From an uncultured Oscillibacter sp. (lineage in GTDB: Bacteria > Bacillota > Clostridia > Oscillospirales > Oscillospiraceae), in the NCBI GenBank assembly GCA_910579435.1, contig CAJTVF010000029.1:1-31272 (forward strand): 31,272 nt of DNA, in the 5' to 3' direction. Shown here one piece after another: positions 1 through 7,936 of the stretch (position 1 is the first letter of the stretch; each line of letters opens with the position of its first letter). The notes beneath the pieces are model-generated. The model saw only the letters and a list, made by a program, of their open reading frames with translations, made no database searches and was not told the origin of the DNA. The translations under genes and the position numbers were made by a program.

Positions 1-42
1 CTCACGTTTGCCCTCATTGCCATCCTCATTAGAAGATTTTAA
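1..42 (+). CDS. Possible 3' end of a small hydrophobic protein (partial)
   Basis: Frame 1 reads thirteen codons, LTFALIAILIRRF, and then TAA. A hydrophobic stretch followed by two arginines and a stop resembles the C-terminus of small membrane peptides, including the putative holin-like toxins of Firmicutes. The start lies outside the window and thirteen codons can stay open by chance, so this is only a possibility. Confidence 0.2.
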   Translation, partial: LTFALIAILIRRF

Positions 43-112
43 ACAGGCTCTAAGCACTGTAACAGACGAATCTGTCCAGGTTCTTTCTGAAATCTAACAG
101 TCTTGACAGGTT

Positions 113-160
113 CCAAAAACCAGGCCCCGCCGGCGGGTTTGACCGGTCCGGCGGGGCCTG
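113..160 (-). terminator. Rho-independent terminator of the Bce-type ABC operon
   Basis: A perfect 13-bp stem (121-133 with 148-160, CAGGCCCCGCCGG and its complement) is followed, reading on the minus strand, by a T-run (complement of A115-A119). It lies 13 bases past the permease stop codon. Confidence 0.85.
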
Positions 161-172
161 AAAAGAGAGGGC

Positions 173-2176
173 TCAGATGTTTCCGCCCACCAGGCGGCTG
201 TAGGCCCGGGCCGTCCAGGCGAAGACCAGAGCGTAGATCAGGCAGAACACCGCCAGGGTCCCCGCCGTGCAGAGGGCGAAGAGCTTCACGTCGTAGAGGT
301 TGAACAGCTCCAGCATTCTGGAGAGCATGGGGAAGGCCATGAACACATGGAGCGCCGCCGCCCCCAGAGGGAGGAAGAACACCAGCAGAATCTGGCTGTG
401 AATGGAGGCGTTGATCTCCTTTTCGCTCATGCCCACTTGGCGGAGGATCAGAAAGCGGCGCTGGTCCTCATACCCTTCGGAAATCTGCTTATAGTAGATG
501 ATAAGGACGGTAGCCAGCAGGAAGAGGAACCCCAGGAAGACCCCCAGGAACAGGAACCCGCCGTACATGGCGTAGAACTCCTGGGCATTGTCCTGCTTGC
601 TGGTGAAGCTCACGCCGCCGTCCCGCTTGCTCAGCTCGAACACAAGCCGCTCCGTCTGGGCCAGCTTTTCCTCATAATCCTTCCCCGCCAGGTTCATCTG
701 AACCCGAAACTGCCGGGCGCTGCGGGAGGTATCCAGGTCCATGAGCGCCTCCGCCGTCTCCCGGTCCGCCACCACCAGGAACAGCGACGATTCCTCAGAG
801 CCCAGCAGCGTGTTGGTCGCGTGGCGGATGACCTCCGTGATTTCCTCCCGGATGTGGAAGGACAGGCCCGCCTCGCCAAAGTTCGCGGAGACGGTGAAGT
901 CCGCCGGGAAATCCGCCGGGCCCTTCGAACAGGCCAGCACCTCGTCCGGAGCCAGAATGACGTGCTTTCCGGTGAGGCGGCTGTAGTCCTCCGCCGTCAC
1001 CACCTCCACCTCCGTCCGCAGGCAGTTCTGATCCAGGTTCAGGGAAATCTCACTGCCCCGAACGCCGCAGTAGACCCAATAGCGGGTGTAGTACCGGGAA
1101 TCGGTAAAGCCCCCGGAGGCGTTGGCGGCAGCCTCCACCTCCCGCAGGCGGTCCATGGGGTCCCCCGGCTGGTTTTCCAGGTCCTGGAGGAACTCGATGT
1201 CATAAGGGTACATCTCATTCAGGGAGTTCTCCAGGCCGATGTTCATGGCGATGGTGGTGGAGACCGTCACCAGCACCATGGTGGAGAGGATGCAGATGCT
1301 GGCCAGGCCCACGGCGTTCTGCTTCATCCGGTAGAGAAGGCCGGAAACGGCGGTGAAGTGCCGGGTCTGGTAGTAAAATTTCGGGTTGGCCCGGAGGCGC
1401 TTTAAAATGGCGATGGACCCGGCGGTGAAGAGGCAGTATGTCCCGATAATCACCAGGAACACCGCGCCGAAAAAGAGCATCATGGCCTCGATGGGGTTTT
1501 GGGTGGCGATGGCGAGGAAATACCCGCCCCCCAGGGTCAGCAGGCCCAGAAGGACCAGCAGCCACTTGGTCCGAGGCTCCCGCTCCCCCGCCGAGGCGCT
1601 GTGAAGCAGGTCCACCGGCTTGGCCCGGCTCAGGCGGAAGAGGTTCTGTCCCAGGGTCAGCAGGAACAAAAGCCCGAAGAGCGTGGAGGTTTCCGTGACG
1701 CCCCGGAGGGAGATTTCCATGCCGAACTGGGCGGGAATGCGGGCCAGCTTCAAAAGGAGCAGGATGACCGCCTTGGAAAACAGGATTCCCAAGAGGATGC
1801 CCCCCGCCAGGGTGACGGCGGCGCAGAACAGGGTCTCCCAGAAGCACATCCGGGCGATGTGCCTCTTTTCCAGCCCTAAGATGTTATAGAGCCCCAGCTC
1901 CCGCTGGCGGCGCTTCATGACGAAGCTGTTGGCGTAGAGCAGGATTACCGCCGAGAGCCCCGCCGCCACGAAGCAGCCCACCCCGGCGAAGCTCTTGAGG
2001 TACATGGCTCCCCGGACACTCTCCAGGCCCTCGTTATACGCCAGGAACACCAGAATGTAGTACATGGCCGCCGTCACCACGCAGGAGAGCAGGTAGGGGC
2101 CGTAAAACCGCCCGTTCCGCACCAGGTTCACCAGGGCCAGGCGGGGAAAGAAGCCGGACTTACGCACGGGGCTCAC
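173..2176 (-). CDS. Bce-type (FtsX-like) ABC transporter permease
   Basis: This 667-residue membrane protein is the permease partner of the ATPase encoded just upstream. The N-terminus (SGFFPRLALVNLVRNGRFYG) is the typical entry into the first helix of BceB-type permeases. Several hydrophobic segments follow, then a long hydrophilic domain at about residues 310-530, then a C-terminal group of helices ending in ALVFAWTARAYSRL. The large extracytoplasmic domain and single-chain design fit the BceB/VraE group, which handles cell-wall-active antimicrobial peptides and senses them together with a histidine kinase. The listed start is a GTG overlapping the ATPase gene by 17 bases. A second in-frame GTG at 2167, with GGTGAG just upstream, is at least as plausible. 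Family assignment is firm; the substrate is inferred only from the family. Confidence 0.88.
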   Translation of the reverse strand: MSPVRKSGFFPRLALVNLVRNGRFYGPYLLSCVVTAAMYYILVFLAYNEGLESVRGAMYLKSFAGVGCFVAAGLSAVILLYANSFVMKRRQRELGLYNILGLEKRHIARMCFWETLFCAAVTLAGGILLGILFSKAVILLLLKLARIPAQFGMEISLRGVTETSTLFGLLFLLTLGQNLFRLSRAKPVDLLHSASAGEREPRTKWLLVLLGLLTLGGGYFLAIATQNPIEAMMLFFGAVFLVIIGTYCLFTAGSIAILKRLRANPKFYYQTRHFTAVSGLLYRMKQNAVGLASICILSTMVLVTVSTTIAMNIGLENSLNEMYPYDIEFLQDLENQPGDPMDRLREVEAAANASGGFTDSRYYTRYWVYCGVRGSEISLNLDQNCLRTEVEVVTAEDYSRLTGKHVILAPDEVLACSKGPADFPADFTVSANFGEAGLSFHIREEITEVIRHATNTLLGSEESSLFLVVADRETAEALMDLDTSRSARQFRVQMNLAGKDYEEKLAQTERLVFELSKRDGGVSFTSKQDNAQEFYAMYGGFLFLGVFLGFLFLLATVLIIYYKQISEGYEDQRRFLILRQVGMSEKEINASIHSQILLVFFLPLGAAALHVFMAFPMLSRMLELFNLYDVKLFALCTAGTLAVFCLIYALVFAWTARAYSRLVGGNI

Positions 2177-2927
2177 CGCCTTGCGTCAGCACCGTCAGGG
2201 TGTCGGAGATTTTGGCGAACTGGGCCTCGGCGCTCTGGCCGCCCCGGTAGAGCTGGTGGTACACCTGCCCGTCCCGGAGAAAGAGCACCCGCCCGGCGTG
2301 GCTGGCGGCCTTGACGGAGTGGGTGACCATGAGGATGGTCTGGCCCCCCTGGTTGATCTCCCCGAAGAGCTCCAGCAGATTGTCGGAGGCCCGGGAGTCC
2401 AGCGCCCCGGTGGGTTCGTCCGCCAGCACGATCTGGGGGTCCGTAATAAGGGCCCGGGCCACGGCGCAGCGCTGCTTCTGCCCGCCGGAGACCTCGTAGG
2501 GGTACTTGGTCAGGATGTGGTCAATGCCCAGCTGCTCCGCGATGGGCTGGAGCTTTTTGCGCATTTCCCGGTAGTCCCGGCCCGCCAGGACCAGAGGCAG
2601 GAAAATGTTGTCCTGGAGGGAGAAGGTGTCCAGCAGGTTGAAGTCCTGGAACACGAAGCCCAGGTGGGACCGGCGGAAGGCCGCCAGGTCCCGCTCCCGG
2701 ATGTCGGAGAGGGCCTTGCCGTTGAGGAAGACCTCCCCGGCGGTGGGGCGGTCCAGGGCCGCCAGGATATTTAATAAGGTGGTCTTGCCGGAGCCGGACT
2801 CGCCCATGATGGCCACGTACTCCCCGGGCTCCACGGAAAAATTCACGTCCGCCAGGGCGGTGACCTGAGCGCCGCCAAAACGGGTGGTGTATATTTTTTG
2901 CAGGTGCTGTACTTCCAGTAAAGACAT
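2160..2927 (-). CDS. Bce-type ABC transporter ATP-binding protein
   Basis: This 255-residue ATPase energises the downstream permease. It has Walker A GESGSGKTT, the Q-loop FVFQDFNLLDTFSLQDN, the signature VSGGQKQR, Walker B IVLADEPTGALDS and the H-loop MVTHS. The Q-loop and Walker B wording are those of the MacB/BceA/LolD family of MEX-type ATPases. The ATG at 2927 is preferred because GGAGGAATCC lies just before it on the minus strand; an ATG 60 bases further up is open in frame but has no ribosome-binding site. The gene overlaps the permease, so the two are translationally coupled. Confidence 0.92.
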   Translation of the reverse strand: MSLLEVQHLQKIYTTRFGGAQVTALADVNFSVEPGEYVAIMGESGSGKTTLLNILAALDRPTAGEVFLNGKALSDIRERDLAAFRRSHLGFVFQDFNLLDTFSLQDNIFLPLVLAGRDYREMRKKLQPIAEQLGIDHILTKYPYEVSGGQKQRCAVARALITDPQIVLADEPTGALDSRASDNLLELFGEINQGGQTILMVTHSVKAASHAGRVLFLRDGQVYHQLYRGGQSAEAQFAKISDTLTVLTQGGEPRA

Positions 2928-2957
2928 ATCGGATTCCTCCTCTTGGGTGATGGTCCT

Positions 2958-2986
2958 ATTGTAACAGGCCCGGGGCCGGGATGCCA
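2958..2986 (-). promoter_or_regulatory. Likely promoter of the Bce-type operon
   Basis: On the minus strand, TACAAT (complement of 2958-2963) has a weak -35, TGGCAT (2981-2986), at 17-bp spacing. The poor -35 fits a promoter that needs an activator, in line with the operator just upstream. Confidence 0.45.
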
Positions 2987-2996
2987 TGGATTTGCC

Positions 2997-3036
2997 TTAC
3001 AGTTTGGGGGCGTATCTTACAGTTTTGTAAGATACG
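2997..3036. promoter_or_regulatory. BceR-like operator (TTACA-N4-TGTAA) inside a 10-bp palindrome
   Basis: Positions 3011-3020 and 3027-3036 form a perfect inverted repeat, CGTATCTTAC and GTAAGATACG, with a 6-base centre. Its core, TTACA-GTTT-TGTAA (3017-3030), matches the TNACA-N4-TGTNA motif that I recall for BceR-type regulators. A further TTACAGTTT occurs at 2997-3005, 21 bp away and so about two helical turns. The site lies just upstream of the -35 of the ABC operon, where an activator would sit. Confidence 0.6.
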
Positions 3037-3104
3037 GGCCGGGCGGGGAAAAATCAAGGGGAAAATCAAGGGAAGAAACACTACCCAAACGCGGAAAAAC
3101 GTGA

Positions 3105-3118
3105 TATGATATTATATT
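3105..3118 (+). promoter_or_regulatory. Possible -10 region for the lipoprotein/two-component operon
   Basis: The AT-rich stretch contains three overlapping -10-like hexamers: TATGAT at 3105, TATTAT at 3110 and TATATT at 3113. No good -35 lies 16-18 bp upstream of any of them. The leader that follows can form an imperfect CGGG-CCCC/GGGG-CCCG hairpin at about 3128-3150. Confidence 0.35.
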
Positions 3119-3180
3119 AGAGTTTTCGGGTCCCCGCCGAAGGGGCCCGTCCTAGTTCAAACGGCAAGGGAGGCGGCGTA

Positions 3181-4554
3181 ATGATGAAGAAAATCCGGGC
3201 CCTGGCGGCGGCGCTGGCGCTGTCCCTGGTCCTCGGCGGCTGCGGCGGCTTTCATATCGAGTTCAACCCCGAGGAGCTTTACGCCCTCCCGGAGCTGCCC
3301 GCCAAATACACGGAGCTGAACGCCCGGCTCAACGCGATTTTGGAGGACGGCGCGGAGTATGCCGCGCCCATGTCCGGCGCCAACATCCAGCCCGTCCAGC
3401 TGACGGACCTGGACGGCGACGGGCAGCAGGAGGCCCTGGCCTTCTTCCGCAAGGCGGAGGATGAAAAGCCCCTGAAAATCTATATCTTCTCCGCCAAGGA
3501 GGACCGCTATGAGCAGTCCGCCGTCATCGAGGGCAGCGGCGCGTCGGTCTACAGCGTGGTCTACAGCGACCTGAACGGCGACGGGTGGACGGAGCTGATT
3601 GTGGGCTGGCGGGTCAGCGCGGAGCTTCAGACCCTGTCGGTTTACTCCCTGGCCCCCGGGGGGCTTCAGGAGCTGCTGCGCAGCGTCAGCTATGTCCGCT
3701 ACGCCAGCATAGACCTGGACGGCGACGGGCTCCAGGAGCTGGTGGTCCTTCACGCCGACGAAGAGGGCGAGGGCGCGGCGGATTACTACGACTGGCAGGA
3801 CGGCGGAAACCTGCAAAATGTGTCCTCCGCCCGGCTCTCCGTCACCATGGCGGAGCTGAACCAGGGCCGGGTGGTTTCCGGAGCGCTGCGGGACGGGCTG
3901 CCGGCGGTGTTCGTCACCGGCGTCACCACGCCGGTGTCCGCCGAGTCCACGGCGGCGGCGGTGACCGACATTCTGGTTGCGCCGGAGCGGGAGCTTTCCA
4001 ACGCGGCCCTTTCCAGCACCACCGGCGTTACGGGAGCGGTCAACGCCTTCTGCGGGCTCTATCCCGCGGATATTGACGACGACGGCGCCATTGAAGTGCC
4101 GAGCCCCGGGCCGTTCCCAAGCCGCGTGGAGGGCGACCAGTGCGTGGGCTGGATGAGCTATAACGGAGCGGGAGAGGCGGAGACGGTTTTGTGGACCTAC
4201 CACAATCTGGAAGACGGCTGGTATCTCCAGCTTCCCGAGTCCTGGGTGGGCCAGGTGCGGGCGGAGCGCAGCGGCACGGGAAGCGACGCCAGCGTCACCT
4301 TCTATTACCATAGCTTCGACGAGGCCGGGGAAGCCCCCCGGGACGCCGCCATTTTGCGGATCACCGCCCTCACCGGCACGGGCCGGGAGGTCCGGGCCAC
4401 CCGGGGAAACCGCTTCCCCCTCAGCCGCCAGTCCGATGTGATTTACACCGCCGAGCTGCCGGAAACCCCGCCCTGGGACCAGTCCATGACGGCGGAGGAG
4501 GTCCGGGCGGCCTTCAGCCTCATCGCCCGGGAGTGGATTCCCGGGGACAACTGA
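3181..4554 (+). CDS. Lipoprotein with FG-GAP/VCBS-like calcium-binding loops
   Basis: The 457-residue product begins with a lipoprotein signal: KK, then a hydrophobic run, then the lipobox LGGC with Cys at residue 21, followed by GG. Asp-rich loops of the DxDGDG type occur four times: DLDGDGQQE (near 78), DLNGDGWTE (near 130), DLDGDGLQE (near 180) and DIDDDGAIE (near 300). Such loops bind calcium in FG-GAP/VCBS beta-propeller blades. The C-terminal third has no motif I recognise. Two adjacent ATGs follow an AGGGAGG site; the first is listed. The gene ends 31 bases before the response regulator and runs the same way, so it may be an extracytoplasmic partner of the sensor kinase. That role is an inference; no enzymatic function is visible. 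Confidence 0.8.
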   Translation: MMKKIRALAAALALSLVLGGCGGFHIEFNPEELYALPELPAKYTELNARLNAILEDGAEYAAPMSGANIQPVQLTDLDGDGQQEALAFFRKAEDEKPLKIYIFSAKEDRYEQSAVIEGSGASVYSVVYSDLNGDGWTELIVGWRVSAELQTLSVYSLAPGGLQELLRSVSYVRYASIDLDGDGLQELVVLHADEEGEGAADYYDWQDGGNLQNVSSARLSVTMAELNQGRVVSGALRDGLPAVFVTGVTTPVSAESTAAAVTDILVAPERELSNAALSSTTGVTGAVNAFCGLYPADIDDDGAIEVPSPGPFPSRVEGDQCVGWMSYNGAGEAETVLWTYHNLEDGWYLQLPESWVGQVRAERSGTGSDASVTFYYHSFDEAGEAPRDAAILRITALTGTGREVRATRGNRFPLSRQSDVIYTAELPETPPWDQSMTAEEVRAAFSLIAREWIPGDN

Positions 4555-4585
4555 GGCGCATACTATAATGAAAGGAACGGACGCC

Positions 4586-5275
4586 ATGAAAAAAGTGTTG
4601 GTTTTAGAGGACGAGGCCAGCATCCGCGGCTTTATCGTCATCAACCTCCGCCGGGCCGGCTACGACGTCATCGAGGCGGAGAGCGGCGAGGAGGCGCTGG
4701 AGCGCCTCCGGGAGAACCCGGACGCCCGGGTGGCCCTGCTGGACATCATGCTCCCCGGCATCGACGGGTTCGAGGTCTGCCGCCGCATCCGGGCCACCAA
4801 CAGCCGCATCGGCATCATCATGCTTACCGCCCGGTCCCAGGAAATGGACAAGGTGACGGGCCTCATGACCGGGGCCGACGACTACGTGACCAAGCCCTTC
4901 TCCCCGGCGGAGCTCACCGCCCGGGTGGACGCCCTGATCCGCCGCTCCGGCGGCGGGGAGCCCCCGCAGGCCACAGGCGAGCTGAGCCAGCCCCCCTTCC
5001 TGCTGAACACCCGGAACCGGACCCTGGAGAAGAACGGCCAGCGCATCAAGCTGACCCAGGTGGAATACTCCATCATGCGGGTCTTTATGGAAAACCCCGG
5101 CAAGGCCCTCTCCCGGGAGGAGATTTTGGACATGGTGTGGGGCCGGGACTACTTCGGGGAGCTGAAAATTGTGGACGTGAACATCCGCCGCCTCCGGCTG
5201 AAAATCGAGGACAACGTCCAGAACCCCGCCTATATCACCACGGTCTGGGGCTACGGCTACAAGTGGGGGCTGTGA
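4586..5275 (+). CDS. OmpR/PhoB-family response regulator
   Basis: The 229-residue protein has a receiver domain (about residues 1-118) with the acidic pocket E8/D9, phosphoacceptor D53 in LLDIMLPG, T81 in MLTA, and K103 in DDYVTKPF. A winged-helix DNA-binding domain follows (about 135-228), ending in the typical ITTVWGYGYKW. The ATG at 4586 is preferred over an in-frame ATG at 4568 because AAAGGA sits at good spacing and MKKVLVLEDE is the normal family start. The kinase gene begins 4 bases after the stop. The target genes are not evident from the sequence. Confidence 0.93.
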   Translation: MKKVLVLEDEASIRGFIVINLRRAGYDVIEAESGEEALERLRENPDARVALLDIMLPGIDGFEVCRRIRATNSRIGIIMLTARSQEMDKVTGLMTGADDYVTKPFSPAELTARVDALIRRSGGGEPPQATGELSQPPFLLNTRNRTLEKNGQRIKLTQVEYSIMRVFMENPGKALSREEILDMVWGRDYFGELKIVDVNIRRLRLKIEDNVQNPAYITTVWGYGYKWGL

Positions 5276-5279
5276 CGGG

Positions 5280-6740
5280 ATGGAAGAACAGGTGATGGAA
5301 AAGGAGCAGCGGTGGAAGTCCCTCCGCCTGCGGGGCCTGCGGCAGCGGTGGATCTTCAACTCCATCCTCCCCATTCTGGCCCTGCTGGTGCTGGTGGTGA
5401 CGCTGTTCTCCGCGGGCGTGTCCAATTACTATTACGGCACTATGCAAAAGGGCCTGGAGACCCGGGCCCAGGCTCTGGCCAACTCCTTCAACGAGTACTT
5501 TATGGACAACGGCTTTTCCAGCTACTATCAGAAGGCCGTACAGTCCGCCGAAAGCTTTGAGGACAAGAACCGGATCGAGCTCCAGTTCATCGGCTCCAGC
5601 GGCCGCATTCAGGTTTCCACCTCCGGCCTGACGGCGGGGACCTACCCCGGCACCGACGACATTCTCCAGGTCCTCCGGGAGAACAGGATGACCCCCGCCT
5701 CCTACCAGGGCATGGACCTGGAGACGGGGGAGGAAATTCTGGCGGTGTCCTGCCCCCTGACGGTGAACGGTCGGGTGGTGGGCGTCATGCGGCTGGTGAC
5801 CTCTCTCCGGGAGGTGGACCGGCAGGTGGTGTTTGTGGTGCTGGCCATTTTTCTGGTGGCTCTGCTGTGCATGCTGCTGGTAGTGTTCTCCAACCTCCTG
5901 TTCATCAACAACGTGGTGGAGCCCGTGGCGGTGGTGACGGAGGCGGCCAAGCGCATCTCCGCCGGAAGCTACGGCGCCCGGATTGAGAACAAGTACTCCG
6001 ACGAGCTGGGGGAGCTGGTGGACAACATCAACGATATGTCCATGAAAATCAGCCAGAATGAGAAAATGAAAAGCGAGTTCATCTCCTCCGTCTCCCACGA
6101 GCTGCGGACCCCTCTCACCGCCATCAACGGCTGGGGGGAGACCATTCTGGAGGACGACCTCACCGACGACCCCGAACAGCTCCGCCGGGGCATCCGGGTC
6201 ATTGTCAACGAGTCCCGCCGCCTGTCCAACATGGTGGAGGAGCTGCTGGAGTTCTCCAAGATGGAGGACGGACGCTTTACTCTCCAGATCGAGGACGTGG
6301 ACCTCCAGGCGGAACTGGAGGACGCGATCTTCACCTATCAGGAGCTGTTCCGCCAGGACGGCATCGCCCTGGAGTACCACCCCGGCGACGGGGACCTGCC
6401 CCTGATCCGGGGGGACTCGGAGCGGCTGAAGCAGGTATTCTGCAACGTGCTGGACAACGCCGCCAAGCACGGCGGCGCGGGCCGGCGCATCATGGCCTCC
6501 ATCGACCAGGAGGGGAGCGTCCAGGTGGTCCGGGTCCGGGACTATGGCCCCGGCATCCCGGAGGAGGAGCTGCCCTTCGTGAAGCAGAAGTTCTATAAGG
6601 GCACCTCCCGGGCCCGGGGCAGCGGCATCGGCCTGGCGGTCTGCGACGAGATTGTCGGCCTCCACGGCGGGACCTTCACCATCGGCAACGCCGACGGAGG
6701 CGGGGCGGTGGTCACCATAAAGCTGCCGATACGGGCGTAA
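5280..6740 (+). CDS. Membrane sensor histidine kinase
   Basis: This 486-residue kinase is the partner of the preceding regulator. Transmembrane helix 1 is at about residues 26-47. An extracytoplasmic sensor domain of about 135 residues follows, then helix 2 at about 182-208, a HAMP linker, and a HisKA domain with phosphoacceptor H273 in SVSHELRTPL. The ATPase domain has an N box with N389 and N393 (CNVLDNAAKH), a G1 box DYGPGIP (421-427) and a G2 box GSGIGLAV. The large extracellular domain separates it from the short-loop BceS kinases, so it is probably not the sensor of the nearby Bce-type transporter. Translation is probably coupled to the regulator gene. Confidence 0.92.
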   Translation: MEEQVMEKEQRWKSLRLRGLRQRWIFNSILPILALLVLVVTLFSAGVSNYYYGTMQKGLETRAQALANSFNEYFMDNGFSSYYQKAVQSAESFEDKNRIELQFIGSSGRIQVSTSGLTAGTYPGTDDILQVLRENRMTPASYQGMDLETGEEILAVSCPLTVNGRVVGVMRLVTSLREVDRQVVFVVLAIFLVALLCMLLVVFSNLLFINNVVEPVAVVTEAAKRISAGSYGARIENKYSDELGELVDNINDMSMKISQNEKMKSEFISSVSHELRTPLTAINGWGETILEDDLTDDPEQLRRGIRVIVNESRRLSNMVEELLEFSKMEDGRFTLQIEDVDLQAELEDAIFTYQELFRQDGIALEYHPGDGDLPLIRGDSERLKQVFCNVLDNAAKHGGAGRRIMASIDQEGSVQVVRVRDYGPGIPEEELPFVKQKFYKGTSRARGSGIGLAVCDEIVGLHGGTFTIGNADGGGAVVTIKLPIRA

Positions 6741-6756
6741 GCCATAGAACAAACGT

Positions 6757-6785
6757 TTGCTTTTCGCACAAGTTTATGTTATACT
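6757..6785 (+). promoter_or_regulatory. Sigma-A promoter for the DUF1385 gene
   Basis: TTGCTT (6757-6762) and TATACT (6780-6785) are separated by 17 bp, 27 bases before the start codon. Confidence 0.7.
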
Positions 6786-6811
6786 ATACCAACGCATAGA
6801 AAGGAAACTCC

Positions 6812-7786
6812 ATGGCAGAAGAAAACAAGTCCTGCGCCTTCCGCACCAGCATCGGCGGGCAGGCGCTGATTGAAGGCATTTTAATGCGGGGCCCGGAGAA
6901 GCAGGCCATTGTGGTCCGGGACCAGGAGGGGAAGCTGGTGGAAAAGGTGGAGCCCCTGCGCTTCATCCGGGACCGCTATCCCATTCTGGGCGTCCCCCTG
7001 ATCCGGGGCACGGTGAACTTCCTGGATTCCATGGTCAGCGGCGTGAAGGCCCTGATGTACTCCGCCGACTTCTACCCCGAGGAGGAGGCGGCCCAGCCGT
7101 CGAAATTCGAGCTGTGGCTGGAAAAACACCTGTCCAGCAAAAAGCTGGAGAGCGCCGTGGTGGCCCTGGCGGTGGTGCTGGGCGTGGGCATGAGCGTGTT
7201 TTTGTTCATGGTCCTGCCCACCCTGCTTACCGGGGGCATTCTCCACTTTTTCCCCGGCTTCCCCCTCTGGGGGCGGAATCTGGTGGAGGGGCTTTTGAAG
7301 GTGGTCATCTTCATGGCCTATCTGATTCTCTGCTCCCGGCAGAAGGACATCTACCGGGTCTTTCAGTACCACGGCGCGGAGCACAAGACCATTTTCTGCT
7401 ATGAGGCGGGCCTGCCGCTGACGGTGGAAAACGTCCGGGTCCAGCCCCGGCACCATCCCCGGTGCGGCACCAGCTTTCTGTTTGTGGTCATTGTCGTGTC
7501 CATCCTGTTTTCCAGCGTCTTCTTCGGCATCTGGCCCATCACCAACGCCTGGCTGCGGACGGCGGTCCATTTGCTGCTGCTGCCCCTGGTGGTGGGGGTG
7601 ACCTACGAGTTCAACCGCTGGGTGGGACGGCACGTGCAGGAGAGCGTTTTGGCGAAGATTCTGACGGCCCCGGGCCTGTGGATGCAGAACTTCACCACCA
7701 ACGAGCCGGACGACGGCATGATCGAGTGCGCCATCCGGTCCCTGGAGCTGGTGCTGCCCAGCGAGAAGGGCAAGGACGCATGGTAG
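6812..7786 (+). CDS. DUF1385 (YqhQ-like) membrane protein
   Basis: This 324-residue protein has the DUF1385 hallmarks: the start CAFRTSIGGQALIEGILMRGP, the block YHGAEHKTIFCYE near residue 190, and HPRCGTSFLF near 215. Membrane helices lie at about 108-135, 150-175, 220-245 and 250-265. Bacillus YqhQ is the named homologue; the biochemical role is not established. In many Clostridia this gene precedes prmC, as it does here. The ATG follows AAAGGAAA at good spacing. Confidence 0.88.
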   Translation: MAEENKSCAFRTSIGGQALIEGILMRGPEKQAIVVRDQEGKLVEKVEPLRFIRDRYPILGVPLIRGTVNFLDSMVSGVKALMYSADFYPEEEAAQPSKFELWLEKHLSSKKLESAVVALAVVLGVGMSVFLFMVLPTLLTGGILHFFPGFPLWGRNLVEGLLKVVIFMAYLILCSRQKDIYRVFQYHGAEHKTIFCYEAGLPLTVENVRVQPRHHPRCGTSFLFVVIVVSILFSSVFFGIWPITNAWLRTAVHLLLLPLVVGVTYEFNRWVGRHVQESVLAKILTAPGLWMQNFTTNEPDDGMIECAIRSLELVLPSEKGKDAW

Positions 7787-7789
7787 TTT

Positions 7790-7815
7790 TAAAGAGGGGG
7801 CTTCGTCCCCCCTTT
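7790..7815 (+). terminator. Terminator-like hairpin after the DUF1385 gene
   Basis: AAAGAGGGGG and CCCCCCTTT flank the loop CTTCGT, giving a GC-rich stem with one mismatch, just past the stop codon. The downstream T-run is short, so it may be leaky. Confidence 0.55.
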
Positions 7816-7869
7816 ACACCAGTCTGCGGACCGGTGACGCCGCCCCAGGCGGCTGAAGTCAAAGAATTT

Positions 7870-7898
7870 TTGTGACGCGCATGTCGCCGCATTAAAAA
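7870..7898 (+). promoter_or_regulatory. Possible prmC promoter
   Basis: TTGTGA (7870-7875) and TAAAAA (7893-7898) are 17 bp apart, 39 bases before the prmC start. Each hexamer matches the consensus at about four of six positions. Confidence 0.4.
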
Positions 7899-7936
7899 TG
7901 ATCTCTCCGCTGTAACGGCGGCAAAGGGGTGACAGC

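Noticed and set aside
3157..4644. Long minus-strand frame of 495 codons antisense to the lipoprotein gene
   Set aside because: It is rich in Gly, Arg, Ala and Val and has no domain pattern; in GC-rich DNA the antisense frame stays open by chance. The same applies to the other long antisense frames over the kinase, RimO and the sugar operon.
4586..6740. Two-component pair as the BceRS partner of the nearby transporter
   Set aside because: The kinase has about 135 extracellular residues, whereas BceS-type kinases have almost none, and the pair belongs to a different operon.
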